Assembly (NCBI GenBank): GCA_003058495.1
Contig: QBVC01000030.1
Span: 19,571 to 83,570, forward strand
From: a gamma proteobacterium symbiont of Ctena orbiculata
GTDB taxonomy: Bacteria > Pseudomonadota > Gammaproteobacteria > Chromatiales > Chromatiaceae
Reading direction: 5' to 3'
Length of the DNA stretch: 64,000 bases
Shown: one piece after another, positions 52,613 through 61,526 of the stretch
How the letters are laid out: every line of letters begins with the position of its first letter
Numbering within the stretch: the stretch's first letter is position 1
Program-made: the position numbers and the translations under genes
Notes under the pieces: generated by a model
What the model saw: only the letters and a program-made list of their open reading frames with translations
The model's database searches: none
Told to the model about the DNA's origin: nothing

Positions 52613-54472
52613 ATGTTGATTCGATTGCTGCAAGCCAGATACTACTGGTTGATACCGGTGCTTTTCTGGCTGTTCATCACCTTGAGCTCCATCGTGTGGA
52701 ATCTCTCGCTGGTCGATCGATCCGTCAAGGATATCGCCTTCGAGCGCGGGCGTATCATGTACGAGATGGTCAGGCTCACCAAGATCAATCCTGTCTTGAT
52801 GGCCAATGATCCGACGATTTTCAAGCAACAGAGCATGGATGACATCCACTATCAGGTGATATCGGCTCATCCAATGAATCCGGAAAATATGGCTGATCCC
52901 TGGGAAAAGGCGGCCCTTGGCCGCTTCGAGAGCGGGACCGGGTATGTCTTCCAGCCCTTTCTCGATCGGGTTGACGGCTACTTCCATTATGTAGGCCCGG
53001 TATTCATGCAGGAGGGGTGCCTCGCCTGTCACGGTTATGAAGGGAAGAGCGTGGGGGATATACGGGGCGGGATCAGCGTCAAGGTGATGGCGCAGCCGAT
53101 AGTCGATTCCCAATACAAGGCCAGGCAGATGATGATCTTCATGCATCTTATCGGTTTTGTGCTGATATCCCTGACCAGCGTCTTTCTCATCCACCAGCTT
53201 CGAAAGCAGCTGCAGGTATTGAACGAGACCCGTGACGAGTTGAAGGAGAAGGAGCAGTTTCTCAGCGATGTCACCAACAGCATGAGCGAGGGCTTTGCGG
53301 TGATTGACCCCGGTGGCGTCGTGAGATTCTCCAACCCGGAGAGCGAGTGGCTGTTGGGCTGGGATTCGGAGGAGATGATCGGGCGCAGCTTTACCGAGCT
53401 GGTTTATGGCGACAATAGGCCGGAAGCGTGGGATACGGTGGAGAACGCCATCAAGTCTACCCTGGAGGATGGCAATACGCGCACCGGGTACGATGACCGT
53501 TTCTATCACAAGGAGGGGCGGGTGATAGATGTTGCATTTTCCGTCTCCCCCCTGATAAGGGATGAAATCAACAGCGGCGTAGTAGTCGCCTTCAGTGACA
53601 TCTCGGAGCGAAAGCGCAGCGAAGAGGAGCGTAGATCGCTTGAACGCCAATTGAACCAGACCCACAAGATGGAGGCGGTGGGGCAATTGGCCGGCGGCAT
53701 CGCCCACGAGATCAACACCCCGATTCAGTATGTCGGCGACAATCTCCGGTTTATCAAAGAGGGTTACGAAGATATCGGTACCCTGCTTGGTGCCTACTCG
53801 GGGTTGAAGGAGAAGGCCGCGGACCATCCGGGGCTGCAGGACGAGGTGGAAAAGGTAGCGCAGACTGCCGAAGAGATCGACCTGGATTTCCTGGACGATG
53901 AGATCACCAGCGCCCTGGAGCAATCGATCACCGGTGCCAAACAGGTTGCCCAGATCGTGCTGGCGATGAAGGAGTTCGCCCACCCCGGCTCCAGGCAGAT
54001 GGCGATGGCGGACCTGAACCGGATCGTCAGCAACGCCGTCGCGGTGTGCAAGAACGAATGGAAATACGTGGCGGATACGGAGCTGAAACTGAGCGACGAT
54101 CTTCCCGAAATCAGGTGCCTGGGGGGGGAGATCTCTCAAGTCCTGCTGAATCTGATCATCAATGCCGCACATGCAATCGAGGCGGCCAAGCTGGAGCGGA
54201 AGGGGAGCATAACCATCACCACAACCCATGACGGCAATCATGTGGAAGTGCGTGTCGCGGACACGGGTACCGGCATACCAGAAGAGGTTCAGGCGTCAGT
54301 CTTCAACCCCTTCTTCACCACCAAGGATGTGGGCAGCGGCACGGGGCAGGGACTGGCGATCGCCCAGGATATCGTGGTGGTGAAGCATCAGGGCGAACTC
54401 TATTTCGAAACGGAAGAGGGAAACGGGACCACCTTCGTCATGCGCTTGCCGGTGCAGGGGACTGGCGCCTGA
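52613..54472 (+). CDS. Haem-type sensor histidine kinase with PAS domain
   Basis: A 619-residue sensor kinase. It has a first membrane helix at about 11-32, a periplasmic domain (33-171), a second helix at about 172-194, a PAS domain at about 215-335, a HisKA-like dimerisation region with His365 in GGIAHEINTPIQYVG, and an HATPase domain with DTGTGIPEEVQ and GTGQGLAIAQDI. The periplasmic domain carries a c-type haem site, CLACH (136-140), in a DUF3365/Tll0287-like setting, so redox, oxygen or NO sensing is likely. The ATG at 52613 is preferred over GTG 52604, since AGGTGG lies five bases before it. Two convergent response-regulator genes follow and are probable partners. Confidence 0.9.
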   Translation: MLIRLLQARYYWLIPVLFWLFITLSSIVWNLSLVDRSVKDIAFERGRIMYEMVRLTKINPVLMANDPTIFKQQSMDDIHYQVISAHPMNPENMADPWEKAALGRFESGTGYVFQPFLDRVDGYFHYVGPVFMQEGCLACHGYEGKSVGDIRGGISVKVMAQPIVDSQYKARQMMIFMHLIGFVLISLTSVFLIHQLRKQLQVLNETRDELKEKEQFLSDVTNSMSEGFAVIDPGGVVRFSNPESEWLLGWDSEEMIGRSFTELVYGDNRPEAWDTVENAIKSTLEDGNTRTGYDDRFYHKEGRVIDVAFSVSPLIRDEINSGVVVAFSDISERKRSEEERRSLERQLNQTHKMEAVGQLAGGIAHEINTPIQYVGDNLRFIKEGYEDIGTLLGAYSGLKEKAADHPGLQDEVEKVAQTAEEIDLDFLDDEITSALEQSITGAKQVAQIVLAMKEFAHPGSRQMAMADLNRIVSNAVAVCKNEWKYVADTELKLSDDLPEIRCLGGEISQVLLNLIINAAHAIEAAKLERKGSITITTTHDGNHVEVRVADTGTGIPEEVQASVFNPFFTTKDVGSGTGQGLAIAQDIVVVKHQGELYFETEEGNGTTFVMRLPVQGTGA

Positions 54473-54562
54473 GCGCCGCTGCTGATCCAATTTACTATGC
54501 GAGATGGCCCGCTGTTCAGCACCTCGATGGAATGACTTTCATTTTCGTGGCGGCAGTTTCTG

Positions 54563-55708
54563 TCAGGTCACCCTGAACACCCGCACCTCACCCGATACGA
54601 TCCCGCTCTCCGCCGCCGCCAACAGCCGAAACAGCACCGCCTGACTGAGCGCCTGACCCTTGGCCACCAGCAGTGTGCCCGCATTGGTCTTGATCGGTTG
54701 ATCGAGGATCAAACCGGGCTCAAGCCGGTCGATGGCCAGCGTCATGACTTCGACCTTGCGGTTCTGCGAGCCCAGGGCGAGGGTTTCCACCAGGATCGGA
54801 TCATAGTGGCTGGGATTGTCCTTGAGTTCGTCGATCGCGGCCTGCTCGTCCATGCCCTGGCTGAGCAGCTTTTCGTAGCCTATGGCGACACGCAGGATCT
54901 GGCCGCCGAGGACGGCCTTGTCTTCGTTGGAAAGCTTTCCCTCAAATTCGATTTTTCCCACGCTGTCGTTTTGCCGCTCAACCATGTCCGCGACCACCTC
55001 GAGTCGGGGGATGTGCTTCAACAGCCGCGCCCCCATCCCGGGGTGGGATCGATAGTGCTGGGTCTCTGCCTGGCTCAACTCTTCGCCTTCCGCGACCTTT
55101 CGTATCAGCTCCTCCGGCAGGCTGATATACCCCAGCTGGCAGAGCATGGCGGCAAGATCGTAGTGCCAGCTGTCCTCCAGGGAGAGGCTGTTGACGATGG
55201 TATGGGCATACTGCTTGATCTGCGACGAGTGGCTGAAGGCGACCGGGTTGACCATGCTGAGGATATCCGCCATCAGATCCACCGCGCCCTTCAGGGTCTT
55301 GTTGAGGAGGGTCTTTTCGGAGGTGATCAGGCGATATTGCTGGATCGCGTCGGTAATCGTCTGATAGAGCTGATCCGTCTCCACCGGCTTGTTGAGGAAG
55401 CGAAAGATGTTGCCGTCGTTGACCGCGTCGATGGCCACATCCAGATTGGCGTTGCCGGTGAGCATGATACGCACGGTATTGGGTGAAATGGCGCGGACCT
55501 TGGAGAGAAACTCGATACCGTTCATGTTCGGCATCTGCATGTCGGAGATGACCACTGCAAAAGGTCCGCCGTCGCTCACCGCCTGTACCCCATCCGCGCC
55601 GCTGGTGGCGGTCTCCAGGTTGAGCCGCTTGCGAAACTGGCGCCGGAAGGAGTCCAGCAGGTTGCGGTCGTCATCGACCATCAGGACCTTTTCAGGCAGC
55701 TTGTCCAT
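54563..55708 (-). CDS. Response regulator with degenerate HD-GYP-like domain
   Basis: A 381-residue protein. The receiver domain (1-130) is intact: acidic pocket VDDD, phospho-acceptor Asp56 in VISDMQMPNMNG, Thr in MLTGNA and Lys in LNKPVE. Residues about 140-330 form an HD-GYP-like helical domain that lacks the metal site: where active members read HDIGK and HHE..DGxGYP, this one has CQLGYISLP and ERQNDSVGK. It probably does not cleave c-di-GMP but signals by fold. A short C-terminal domain (EPGLILDQPI, KTNAGTLLVAKGQ) follows. It overlaps the HDOD regulator by 17 bases and lies opposite the sensor kinase. Confidence 0.88.
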   Translation of the reverse strand: MDKLPEKVLMVDDDRNLLDSFRRQFRKRLNLETATSGADGVQAVSDGGPFAVVISDMQMPNMNGIEFLSKVRAISPNTVRIMLTGNANLDVAIDAVNDGNIFRFLNKPVETDQLYQTITDAIQQYRLITSEKTLLNKTLKGAVDLMADILSMVNPVAFSHSSQIKQYAHTIVNSLSLEDSWHYDLAAMLCQLGYISLPEELIRKVAEGEELSQAETQHYRSHPGMGARLLKHIPRLEVVADMVERQNDSVGKIEFEGKLSNEDKAVLGGQILRVAIGYEKLLSQGMDEQAAIDELKDNPSHYDPILVETLALGSQNRKVEVMTLAIDRLEPGLILDQPIKTNAGTLLVAKGQALSQAVLFRLLAAAESGIVSGEVRVFRVT

Positions 55709-56900
55709 CGAGATACTCCAGGGTTATCGCCTTCCATTTTTTCACTACATCGGGTGTCAACAGGGCTTCCAGGATGTCGGTCGAGTAGTAATCACCCTGT
55801 TGGCTTGGATTTAGGCTCTCCACCAGCAGGTTGGCGGCATAGACCAGCAGGCAGTCGAGGCGCTCACTGCTCTGACGCTCGGCGGAGTGGTGCAGGGCTA
55901 CGGCCTCCACCGCCGAGTAGGGCAGCCCCCAGAGACCCATCAAAAAGGCGCCGATGGTGGCGTGGTTGCACCACAACGACTCTGACTCGGCTTCGTAGAG
56001 CGGGATCCCGTCATCGGCTGCCTGCTGCACGATGCGGCGATACTCCTCCCTGTCCTGGGTGGCAAGGACCAGTTTACCCAGATCATGCAGCAGTCCCGCG
56101 AGCATCGGGATCTGATACTGCTGCTGATCCAGCTCGCTTGCCTTGGCGAGGTGCTGCACCAGACCGGAGACGATCATGCTGTGATGCCACAGCTGCTCGA
56201 GCTTGAACTCATCGATGACATCGGGGTCGAGCTGGGAAAAGACCCCCAGGGCCAGGGCAAGGTTGGTGACGGTCTCTATCCCCAGCAGGCTGACGGCGTG
56301 CTCGGGCGAGGCGATCTGCCGCGGCAGTCCGAAAAAGGCGGAGTTGACCAGCTGCAGGATCTTGGTCGACATGCCGATGTCCTGGGCCACGATGCTGCCG
56401 ATATCCTTGACCGTGGCGCTCTCGGAGCGCAGGGCGGTGATCATCTCCTGGTAGGTGGAGGGGAGGCTGGGCAATGTGCCCATGCTGCTGATCATCTCTT
56501 CCAGCGCGGGATTGTTCAGCCGGCTGCGCAGGTGGAAGACCCTTTGCAGGATGTCGATCAAGCGATCTCTTTCGCAGGGTTTGGCGATAAACTGGTGGGC
56601 GTGATTGACAACCTCCTGGGACGGTGTGCGCATCGCCTGCCCGGAAAACAGGAGCCGGGTCGCGCTGGGGTAGTGGAGTTGAACCTGTTTCAGCAGTTCG
56701 CTGCCCGGCATGCCGGAGAGTTGGGTCTCGCTGACCACGATGTCCACCGCCGCCTGCTGCATCAGTTCCAGGGCCTGCTGCGCGTCTTCGGCAAAGTGGA
56801 GCTGCCATTTGTCCCTGAACTCGCGCAGGTTCCGCCGCAGTGACCGCAGCTGGTTGCTGTCGCTGTCGACGAATAGAATCGCATGGGTCTCTGTGTACAT
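55692..56900 (-). CDS. Pseudo-receiver HDOD-domain protein
   Basis: A 402-residue protein with an N-terminal receiver fold (1-125) and an HDOD domain (about 140-390). The receiver has lost its phospho-acceptor: VVSETQLSG places Glu58 where Asp should be, while the Ser (FSGQA) and Lys (IAKPCE) are kept. A Glu can mimic phospho-Asp, so it may be locked active. The HDOD part shows LPSLPSTYQEMITALRSES, LLHDLGKLVL and LALHHSAE; HDOD proteins act in c-di-GMP or stress signalling. It is transcribed before, and overlaps, the HD-GYP-like regulator. Confidence 0.9.
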   Translation of the reverse strand: MYTETHAILFVDSDSNQLRSLRRNLREFRDKWQLHFAEDAQQALELMQQAAVDIVVSETQLSGMPGSELLKQVQLHYPSATRLLFSGQAMRTPSQEVVNHAHQFIAKPCERDRLIDILQRVFHLRSRLNNPALEEMISSMGTLPSLPSTYQEMITALRSESATVKDIGSIVAQDIGMSTKILQLVNSAFFGLPRQIASPEHAVSLLGIETVTNLALALGVFSQLDPDVIDEFKLEQLWHHSMIVSGLVQHLAKASELDQQQYQIPMLAGLLHDLGKLVLATQDREEYRRIVQQAADDGIPLYEAESESLWCNHATIGAFLMGLWGLPYSAVEAVALHHSAERQSSERLDCLLVYAANLLVESLNPSQQGDYYSTDILEALLTPDVVKKWKAITLEYLDGQAA

Positions 56901-57146
56901 AGTTGTTGCCTTCGGTGCCGCTGGATGGCGACGCGACAGCTCATCCTTGAGGCACGGGCTGGAAAAGGAAACGAGCTGCGATATTTCCCTGGCCGCTGGC
57001 CTGTCCCAATGGTTTTTTTTAGGGCAACACTTAACGACAGGCCTAATTGTTGTATCGGTTATGCCTATGGGAATCTTGAGTCCTATTTCCCAAAATGATC
57101 ATAGCCTGTTTTGGCTGACTTGACAGATTCCGCTTCGGACCGGGTG

Positions 57147-57596
57147 TTATTCGTCCCTGCCGACCTGCAGCACCACACCCTCGACGCCGGTGATCCTTAT
57201 GCGGGTTCCCGCAGGACAATCCTCCCCGTTGATCTTCCAGGTGGAGTCGTCCACATGGATCTTGCCTTCGCCATTGACGATGGGTTCCTGGAGGGTGAAT
57301 GTGCGGTCGATATATTGTTCACCCCTGCGATTGAGATGGGGTTGGTCGGTTTCGATCGGCCGGCGTTGCAGAAAGGCGCGCACGAGGACGATGATCAGTA
57401 CGCTGAGTATGGCGAAAATCAGGATCTGCATTTGCCAGCCGAGCTCCGGGAGCAACAGCATGAGCAGGCCAACCACTGCCGCGGCCAGGCCCATCCAGAG
57501 AAGAAAGGCGCCGGGTGAGAAGACCTCCAGGATCATCAACACCACGGCCAGTATCAGCCAGTGCCAGTAGTCGACCTGAGTCAGCAGCTGCATCAA
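57147..57596 (-). CDS. NfeD-family membrane protein
   Basis: A 149-residue protein with two or three membrane helices ([31 protein letters not shown] and [17 protein letters not shown]) and a C-terminal OB-fold domain ([34 protein letters not shown]). It is the short NfeD1b type, which partners SPFH proteins in membrane microdomains. It overlaps the SPFH gene by four bases (ATGA) and is translated after it. Confidence 0.93.
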   Translation of the reverse strand: MMQLLTQVDYWHWLILAVVLMILEVFSPGAFLLWMGLAAAVVGLLMLLLPELGWQMQILIFAILSVLIIVLVRAFLQRRPIETDQPHLNRRGEQYIDRTFTLQEPIVNGEGKIHVDDSTWKINGEDCPAGTRIRITGVEGVVLQVGRDE

Positions 57597-58516
57597 TTCG
57601 CCCCTCCGGGTTTCTTTTCGAACGCCTGTCTGGCGAGTTCGCCGATCCCGGCAATGGAGCCGATCAGGCTCGATGCCTCCAGGGGCATCATGATCACCTT
57701 CTGGTTTTCCGCCGCGGCAACCTGTTGCAGGGCCTCGGTATACTTCTGGGCGACGAAGTAGTTGATGGCGTTGACGTCCCCCTTGGCGATAGACTCGGAC
57801 ACCACGGTGGTCGCCCTTGCCTCCGCCTCCGCCAGGCGCTCCCGGGCCTCGGCCTCGCGGTAGGCGGCCTCTTTCTCGCCCTCGGCCATGAGGATCGCCG
57901 ACTGCTTCTCGCCCTCGGCCTTGAGGATCGCCGACTGGCGTTCGCCTTCCGCCTCGAGGATCGCGGCGCGCTTGTCCCTCTCCGCCTTCATCTGCCTGGC
58001 CATGGCGTCGACCAGGTCCTTGGGCGGTGAGATGTCCTTGATCTCGATGCGGGTCACCTTCACGCCCCAGGGGGTGGTGGCGTCGTCCACCACGGTCAAC
58101 AGCTGGGTATTGATGGTGTCGCGCTGGGACAGCAGTTGATCCAGGTCCATGGAGCCCATCACGGTTCGGATATTGGTCATGGTGAGGTTGAGGATGGCGC
58201 TGTAGAGGTTGTTGACCTCATAGGCGGCCTGGGAGGCGTCGAGCACCTGAAAGAAGATCACCCCGTCCACGGTGACCATGGCGTTGTCCCGGGTGATGAC
58301 CTCCTGGGAGGGCACATCCATGACCTGCTCCATCATGTTCATCTTTACCCCGATCTGGTCGATGAGCGGGACGATCAGGTTGAGTCCCGGACGCAGGGTC
58401 TTGGTATAGCGCCCGAAACGCTCGACCGTGTACTCATTACCCTGGGGTATCCGCTTGACGCCGAGTACAACAGTCACGATCGCAAATGCCAGCACGACCA
58501 ATACAAAGATATCCAT
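57593..58516 (-). CDS. qmcA: SPFH/stomatin-type membrane scaffold, QmcA-like
   Basis: A 307-residue SPFH-domain protein with one N-terminal membrane helix ([15 protein letters not shown]), the SPFH/band-7 domain (about 20-180, with [13 protein letters not shown] and [21 protein letters not shown]), and a helical region with three tandem copies of EGE[RK][10 protein letters not shown], likely coiled. It scaffolds membrane proteins and modulates proteases such as FtsH in related bacteria. The length and its coupling to NfeD match E. coli QmcA (YbbK) and YbbJ. Confidence 0.93.
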   Translation of the reverse strand: MDIFVLVVLAFAIVTVVLGVKRIPQGNEYTVERFGRYTKTLRPGLNLIVPLIDQIGVKMNMMEQVMDVPSQEVITRDNAMVTVDGVIFFQVLDASQAAYEVNNLYSAILNLTMTNIRTVMGSMDLDQLLSQRDTINTQLLTVVDDATTPWGVKVTRIEIKDISPPKDLVDAMARQMKAERDKRAAILEAEGERQSAILKAEGEKQSAILMAEGEKEAAYREAEARERLAEAEARATTVVSESIAKGDVNAINYFVAQKYTEALQQVAAAENQKVIMMPLEASSLIGSIAGIGELARQAFEKKPGGAN

Positions 58517-58622
58517 CTGTCCGATCCTCTATGGGGCTGATAGCCTGCAAAGATGCTTGATCCCGCCGCTAAATGCAATGCTCAACATTGGTGGTCCCGG
58601 GGCTTCGTGTCAAAATGGCGCG

Positions 58623-59357
58623 ATGACAGACTATCAAAAACCACCCAAATCGCTGTTGCGCAAAGTCGGCAGGGCAATTGCCGATTTCGACATGATCCGG
58701 GAGGGGGACAGAATTCTGCTCGGGGTCTCCGGCGGCAAGGATTCCCTCTCGCTGCTGCAGATCCTCCGCCACCTGAAGCGCTACGCCCCGGTCCGCTTCG
58801 AGCTGGCTGTGATCACCGTCGATCCCCAGGTCGAGGGCTTCGATCCGGCGCCGCTCAAGGCCTATTACAATACGATTGGCGTGCCCTGGCACTATATGGA
58901 GCAGCCGATCATGGAGGAGGCCAGGGAGAACATGGACGGCAACTCCTTCTGCGCCTACTGCGCGCGCATGAAGCGCGGCATCATGTACACTACCTGCCGG
59001 CGCGAGGGCTACAATGTACTGGCCCTCGCCCAGCACCTGGACGATCTGGCGGAGAGCCTGCTGATGTCGATGTTTCACGAAGGCCAGCTGCGCACCATGA
59101 AGGCCCACTACCTCAACGATGCGGGGGATCTGCGCATCATCAGGCCGCTGGTCTACTGCCGCGAATCCCAGACCGGGGCCTTTGCCGTCGAGGCCGGGCT
59201 GCCGATCGTTGCTGACAGCTGCCCGGCTTGCTTTAGCGCGCCCACCCAGCGAGCATATATGAAGCAACTGCTGGCCCGGGAGGAGCGGCAAAACCGCCAC
59301 CTGTTCGCCAATATGCTGCATGCCATGAGACCATTGATGGATGAAACCCCGAGATGA
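58623..59357 (+). CDS. ttcA: tRNA 2-thiocytidine biosynthesis protein TtcA
   Basis: A 244-residue PP-loop ATPase that thiolates cytidine 32 of tRNAs. It has the PP-loop SGGKDSLSL, the first Cys pair in FCAYCARMKRG and a second pair in CPACFSAP, in the places of the 4Fe-4S ligands of TtcA, plus ALAQHLDDLAESLL. At 244 residues it is shorter than E. coli TtcA (about 310), so it may belong to a related branch. The ATG at 58623 is chosen; the long in-frame extension to 58428 runs into the SPFH region. It is coupled to the CBS gene by an ATGA overlap. Confidence 0.88.
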   Translation: MTDYQKPPKSLLRKVGRAIADFDMIREGDRILLGVSGGKDSLSLLQILRHLKRYAPVRFELAVITVDPQVEGFDPAPLKAYYNTIGVPWHYMEQPIMEEARENMDGNSFCAYCARMKRGIMYTTCRREGYNVLALAQHLDDLAESLLMSMFHEGQLRTMKAHYLNDAGDLRIIRPLVYCRESQTGAFAVEAGLPIVADSCPACFSAPTQRAYMKQLLAREERQNRHLFANMLHAMRPLMDETPR

Positions 59358-59812
59358 AGATCAAACATATTTCGATTCCCACCAAAGTCGCCCGCCCCGG
59401 GATGAGCATCGGCGAAGTGATGTGGGAGTGTGTGGAGAAGAACGTTCCAGGGATCCCCTTCGTGGATGCCGAGGGCAGGCTGAGCGGCCGCTTCTCGGTC
59501 AGGCACCTGTTTCTGCTCTGCTGCATTCCCGATGATGTCATCCATGGCGCGCATCTGCTGGGGGACGATATCGAGCACCTCGATTTCCCCCACATGCGCG
59601 CGGATGAATTGATGGAGGAGAAGGTGGATGATTACATCTTTCCCGACGCGATCCAGCTGTCGGCCAATTTCCAGGCGATCAAGGCGCTGGCGATCATGGA
59701 ACAGTTCAATACCGAGTACCTGTTCGTTTCCGAGGAGGGGGAGTACCAGGGCGTGGTCACCCGGATGAGCATCGCCCGGGCGGTGGTCACCAAAGAGTGC
59801 TGCGTCGATTAG
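59354..59812 (+). CDS. CBS-domain protein
   Basis: A 152-residue soluble protein of two CBS motifs (about 1-60 and 95-150), with PGIPFVDAEGRLSGRFSVRHL and TEYLFVSEEGEYQGVVTRMSI. Such domains bind AMP, ATP or other nucleotides and usually regulate transporters or enzymes. It is translated together with ttcA (4-bp overlap) and is followed 12 bp later by a permease gene, so it probably regulates that permease. Confidence 0.85.
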   Translation: MKIKHISIPTKVARPGMSIGEVMWECVEKNVPGIPFVDAEGRLSGRFSVRHLFLLCCIPDDVIHGAHLLGDDIEHLDFPHMRADELMEEKVDDYIFPDAIQLSANFQAIKALAIMEQFNTEYLFVSEEGEYQGVVTRMSIARAVVTKECCVD

Positions 59813-59824
59813 CCGGACCGCCCT

Positions 59825-61135
59825 ATGGAGACGATAACCCTGGAAATGTGGACCTCCGCCGTTGTCCTGGTGGTGGCCTATGTGCTGATCTTTTCCGAGA
59901 TCCTGCACCGCACGATTGCCGCCATCTTCGGCGCGGTGATGATGGTCGGCATCGGCATGTGGATGGGCTTCTACACCCAGGAGGCGGCGATCCTGGCGGT
60001 GGACGGCAATACCATCCTCCTGCTGGCCGCGATGATGATGCTGGTGGCCCTGCTGCGGCCCACCGGGGCCTTCGATTATGCCGCGGTGCATATCACCCGT
60101 TGGGCCCAGGGCAATCCCAAGCTGTTGCTGATCTATCTCAGCCTTGCGGTGAGCCTGATCAGCATGATCCTCGACAACGTCACCACGGTGATCGTGTTCG
60201 CCCCGCTCACCGTGCTCATCTGCCGCCTGCTCAAGCTCAATCCCATGCCCTATCTGATGGCGGAGGCGATGCTCTCCAATATCGGCGGCGCCGCCACCCT
60301 GGTGGGCGATCCGCCCAACCTGATGATCGGCAGCGCGGCCGATATCAGCTTCAACTCCTTCCTCGTGCACATGGGGCTGCCGGTGCTGGTGGTGTGGCTT
60401 GGGACGGTGGTGCTGATGCTCTATCTGTTTCGCGAGCAGCTCAGCCACGGCGGTGAGGATCCGAAGACACTGGTGGCAACCCATGCGATCAAGGATGCCC
60501 GGGGCCTGAAGCGGATCCTGTTTGCCCTGGCCATTGTGGTGGTGCTCTTTTTTGTCCACCACAATCTGCATCTGTTGCCGGCCTACGCCTCCTTCATCGG
60601 GCTCACCATCGCCCTGCTGCTGATGCAGCCCGACATGGAGAAGCTGTTCGGCAGCGTCAACTGGTCGGTGCTGATCTTTTTCGCCGGGCTGTTCATCATC
60701 GTCGGCGGCGTCGAGTCATCGGGCCTGCTTGAACTGGTGGGTCACTGGCTGGGTCGTTTGGCGAAGGATCCGGCGATGCTGATGCTGACCGGGCTGGCGC
60801 TGATGTGGATTGCCGCGATTCTGAGCGCGGTGGTCGACAATATCCCCTTCACCGTCACCATGATCCCGGTCATCCTGGGACTGGAGAGCAGCGGCGTCAA
60901 TATCGCCCCCCTCTGGTGGGCCCTGGCCCTGGGTGTGGGGTTGGGAGGAAACGGCACCCACCTCGGCGCCACCGCCAACATCATCGCGGTCAGCGAATCG
61001 GAAAAGAGCGGCATGCCGGAGGCGAGGATCTCGCCGATGCTGTGGATGCGCACCGGAATGCCGGTGATGTTCTTCGGCCTGCTTCTTGCCAGCCTGGTCT
61101 ATTGGCTCTTTTTCGACATGTTCACCACGGCATAG
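59825..61135 (+). CDS. NhaD/ArsB-type ion permease
   Basis: A 436-residue permease of the ion-transporter superfamily with about eleven membrane helices. The hallmarks LLAAMMMLVALLRPTGAFDY, ILDNVTTVIVFAPLTVLI and IGGAATLVGDPPNLMIG mark the Na+/H+ antiporter NhaD and ArsB-type group, and SAVVDNIPFTVTMIP and GGNGTHLGATANII are the repeated half. Substrate is not certain: sodium, or an oxyanion. The upstream CBS gene probably modulates it. A non-coding RNA candidate begins about 130 bp after it. Confidence 0.92.
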   Translation: METITLEMWTSAVVLVVAYVLIFSEILHRTIAAIFGAVMMVGIGMWMGFYTQEAAILAVDGNTILLLAAMMMLVALLRPTGAFDYAAVHITRWAQGNPKLLLIYLSLAVSLISMILDNVTTVIVFAPLTVLICRLLKLNPMPYLMAEAMLSNIGGAATLVGDPPNLMIGSAADISFNSFLVHMGLPVLVVWLGTVVLMLYLFREQLSHGGEDPKTLVATHAIKDARGLKRILFALAIVVVLFFVHHNLHLLPAYASFIGLTIALLLMQPDMEKLFGSVNWSVLIFFAGLFIIVGGVESSGLLELVGHWLGRLAKDPAMLMLTGLALMWIAAILSAVVDNIPFTVTMIPVILGLESSGVNIAPLWWALALGVGLGGNGTHLGATANIIAVSESEKSGMPEARISPMLWMRTGMPVMFFGLLLASLVYWLFFDMFTTA

Positions 61136-61229
61136 CGCAGAGCCGGTTTGACGCGGCCGGACCGGGCCATGCCGCGGTTGCCGATTCCAATACCCCAATT
61201 TCCTCATCGGTATAAGACGGGCTATTTGC

Positions 61230-61258
61230 TTGATTGTTTCAGTGGGTATTTCTATAGC
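61230..61258 (+). promoter_or_regulatory. Promoter candidate for the GGA-rich RNA
   Basis: TTGATT (61230-61235) and TATAGC (61253-61258) are spaced by 17 bases and match four of six consensus positions each. Transcription would start near 61265, giving a RNA of about 240 nt up to the terminator. I see no clear GacA-type upstream box. Confidence 0.45.
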
Positions 61259-61264
61259 TTAGAG

Positions 61265-61506
61265 GAGATGTTACAGATGCCGGAGCCACCAGGCCTCGGA
61301 CCAACAGCTGTTGCAGCGATGGATCATCCAACTAGGGAGATGACAGGATACTGGTTGATCTGCCTCGGGAACCGGGGGCATGACTGACCCATGCCCTTGA
61401 TCCACAGGATAGGAGGCAGTGATCAGTGGTGTTGGTCGGCTAGCAGTAGGGACGATCAAGCTAACCGACCCAGGGTGACGCGACAGCGTCACCCGGCTTT
61501 TTTTTT
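61265..61506 (+). ncRNA. Putative CsrA/RsmA-sequestering small RNA (CsrB/RsmZ type)
   Basis: A region without a convincing gene, ending in a strong terminator. It contains ten GGA trinucleotides in about 240 bases, several as AGGGA or CAGGAT, the CsrA-binding core. They sit in loops: stem GATCA-CCA (61322-61330) with TGG-TGATC (61352-61360) holds two GGA in its loop; TGATC (61398-61402) with GATCA (61421-61425) holds GGATAGGA; GGTCGG-TAG (61434-61443) with CTA-CCGACC (61461-61470) holds GGGA. A further hairpin pairs GGGCATG (61376-61382) with CATGCCC (61390-61396). Such RNAs titrate CsrA. The stem pairings are my own reading; no covariance was tested. Confidence 0.65.
61473..61506 (+). terminator. 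Rho-independent terminator of the GGA-rich RNA
   Basis: GGGTGACGC (61473-61481), a four-base loop and GCGTCACCC (61486-61494) form a 9-bp perfect stem, followed by GGC and nine T (61498-61506). The T run is on the plus strand, so it ends transcripts coming from the permease side, not those of the convergent prlC. Confidence 0.95.
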
Positions 61507-61526
61507 CAGCAGACAATCAATTCAGG

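Noticed and set aside
61148..61387. 79-residue open frame inside the GGA-rich segment
   Set aside because: No ribosome site, odd composition, overlap with the predicted RNA stems and promoter; more likely chance.
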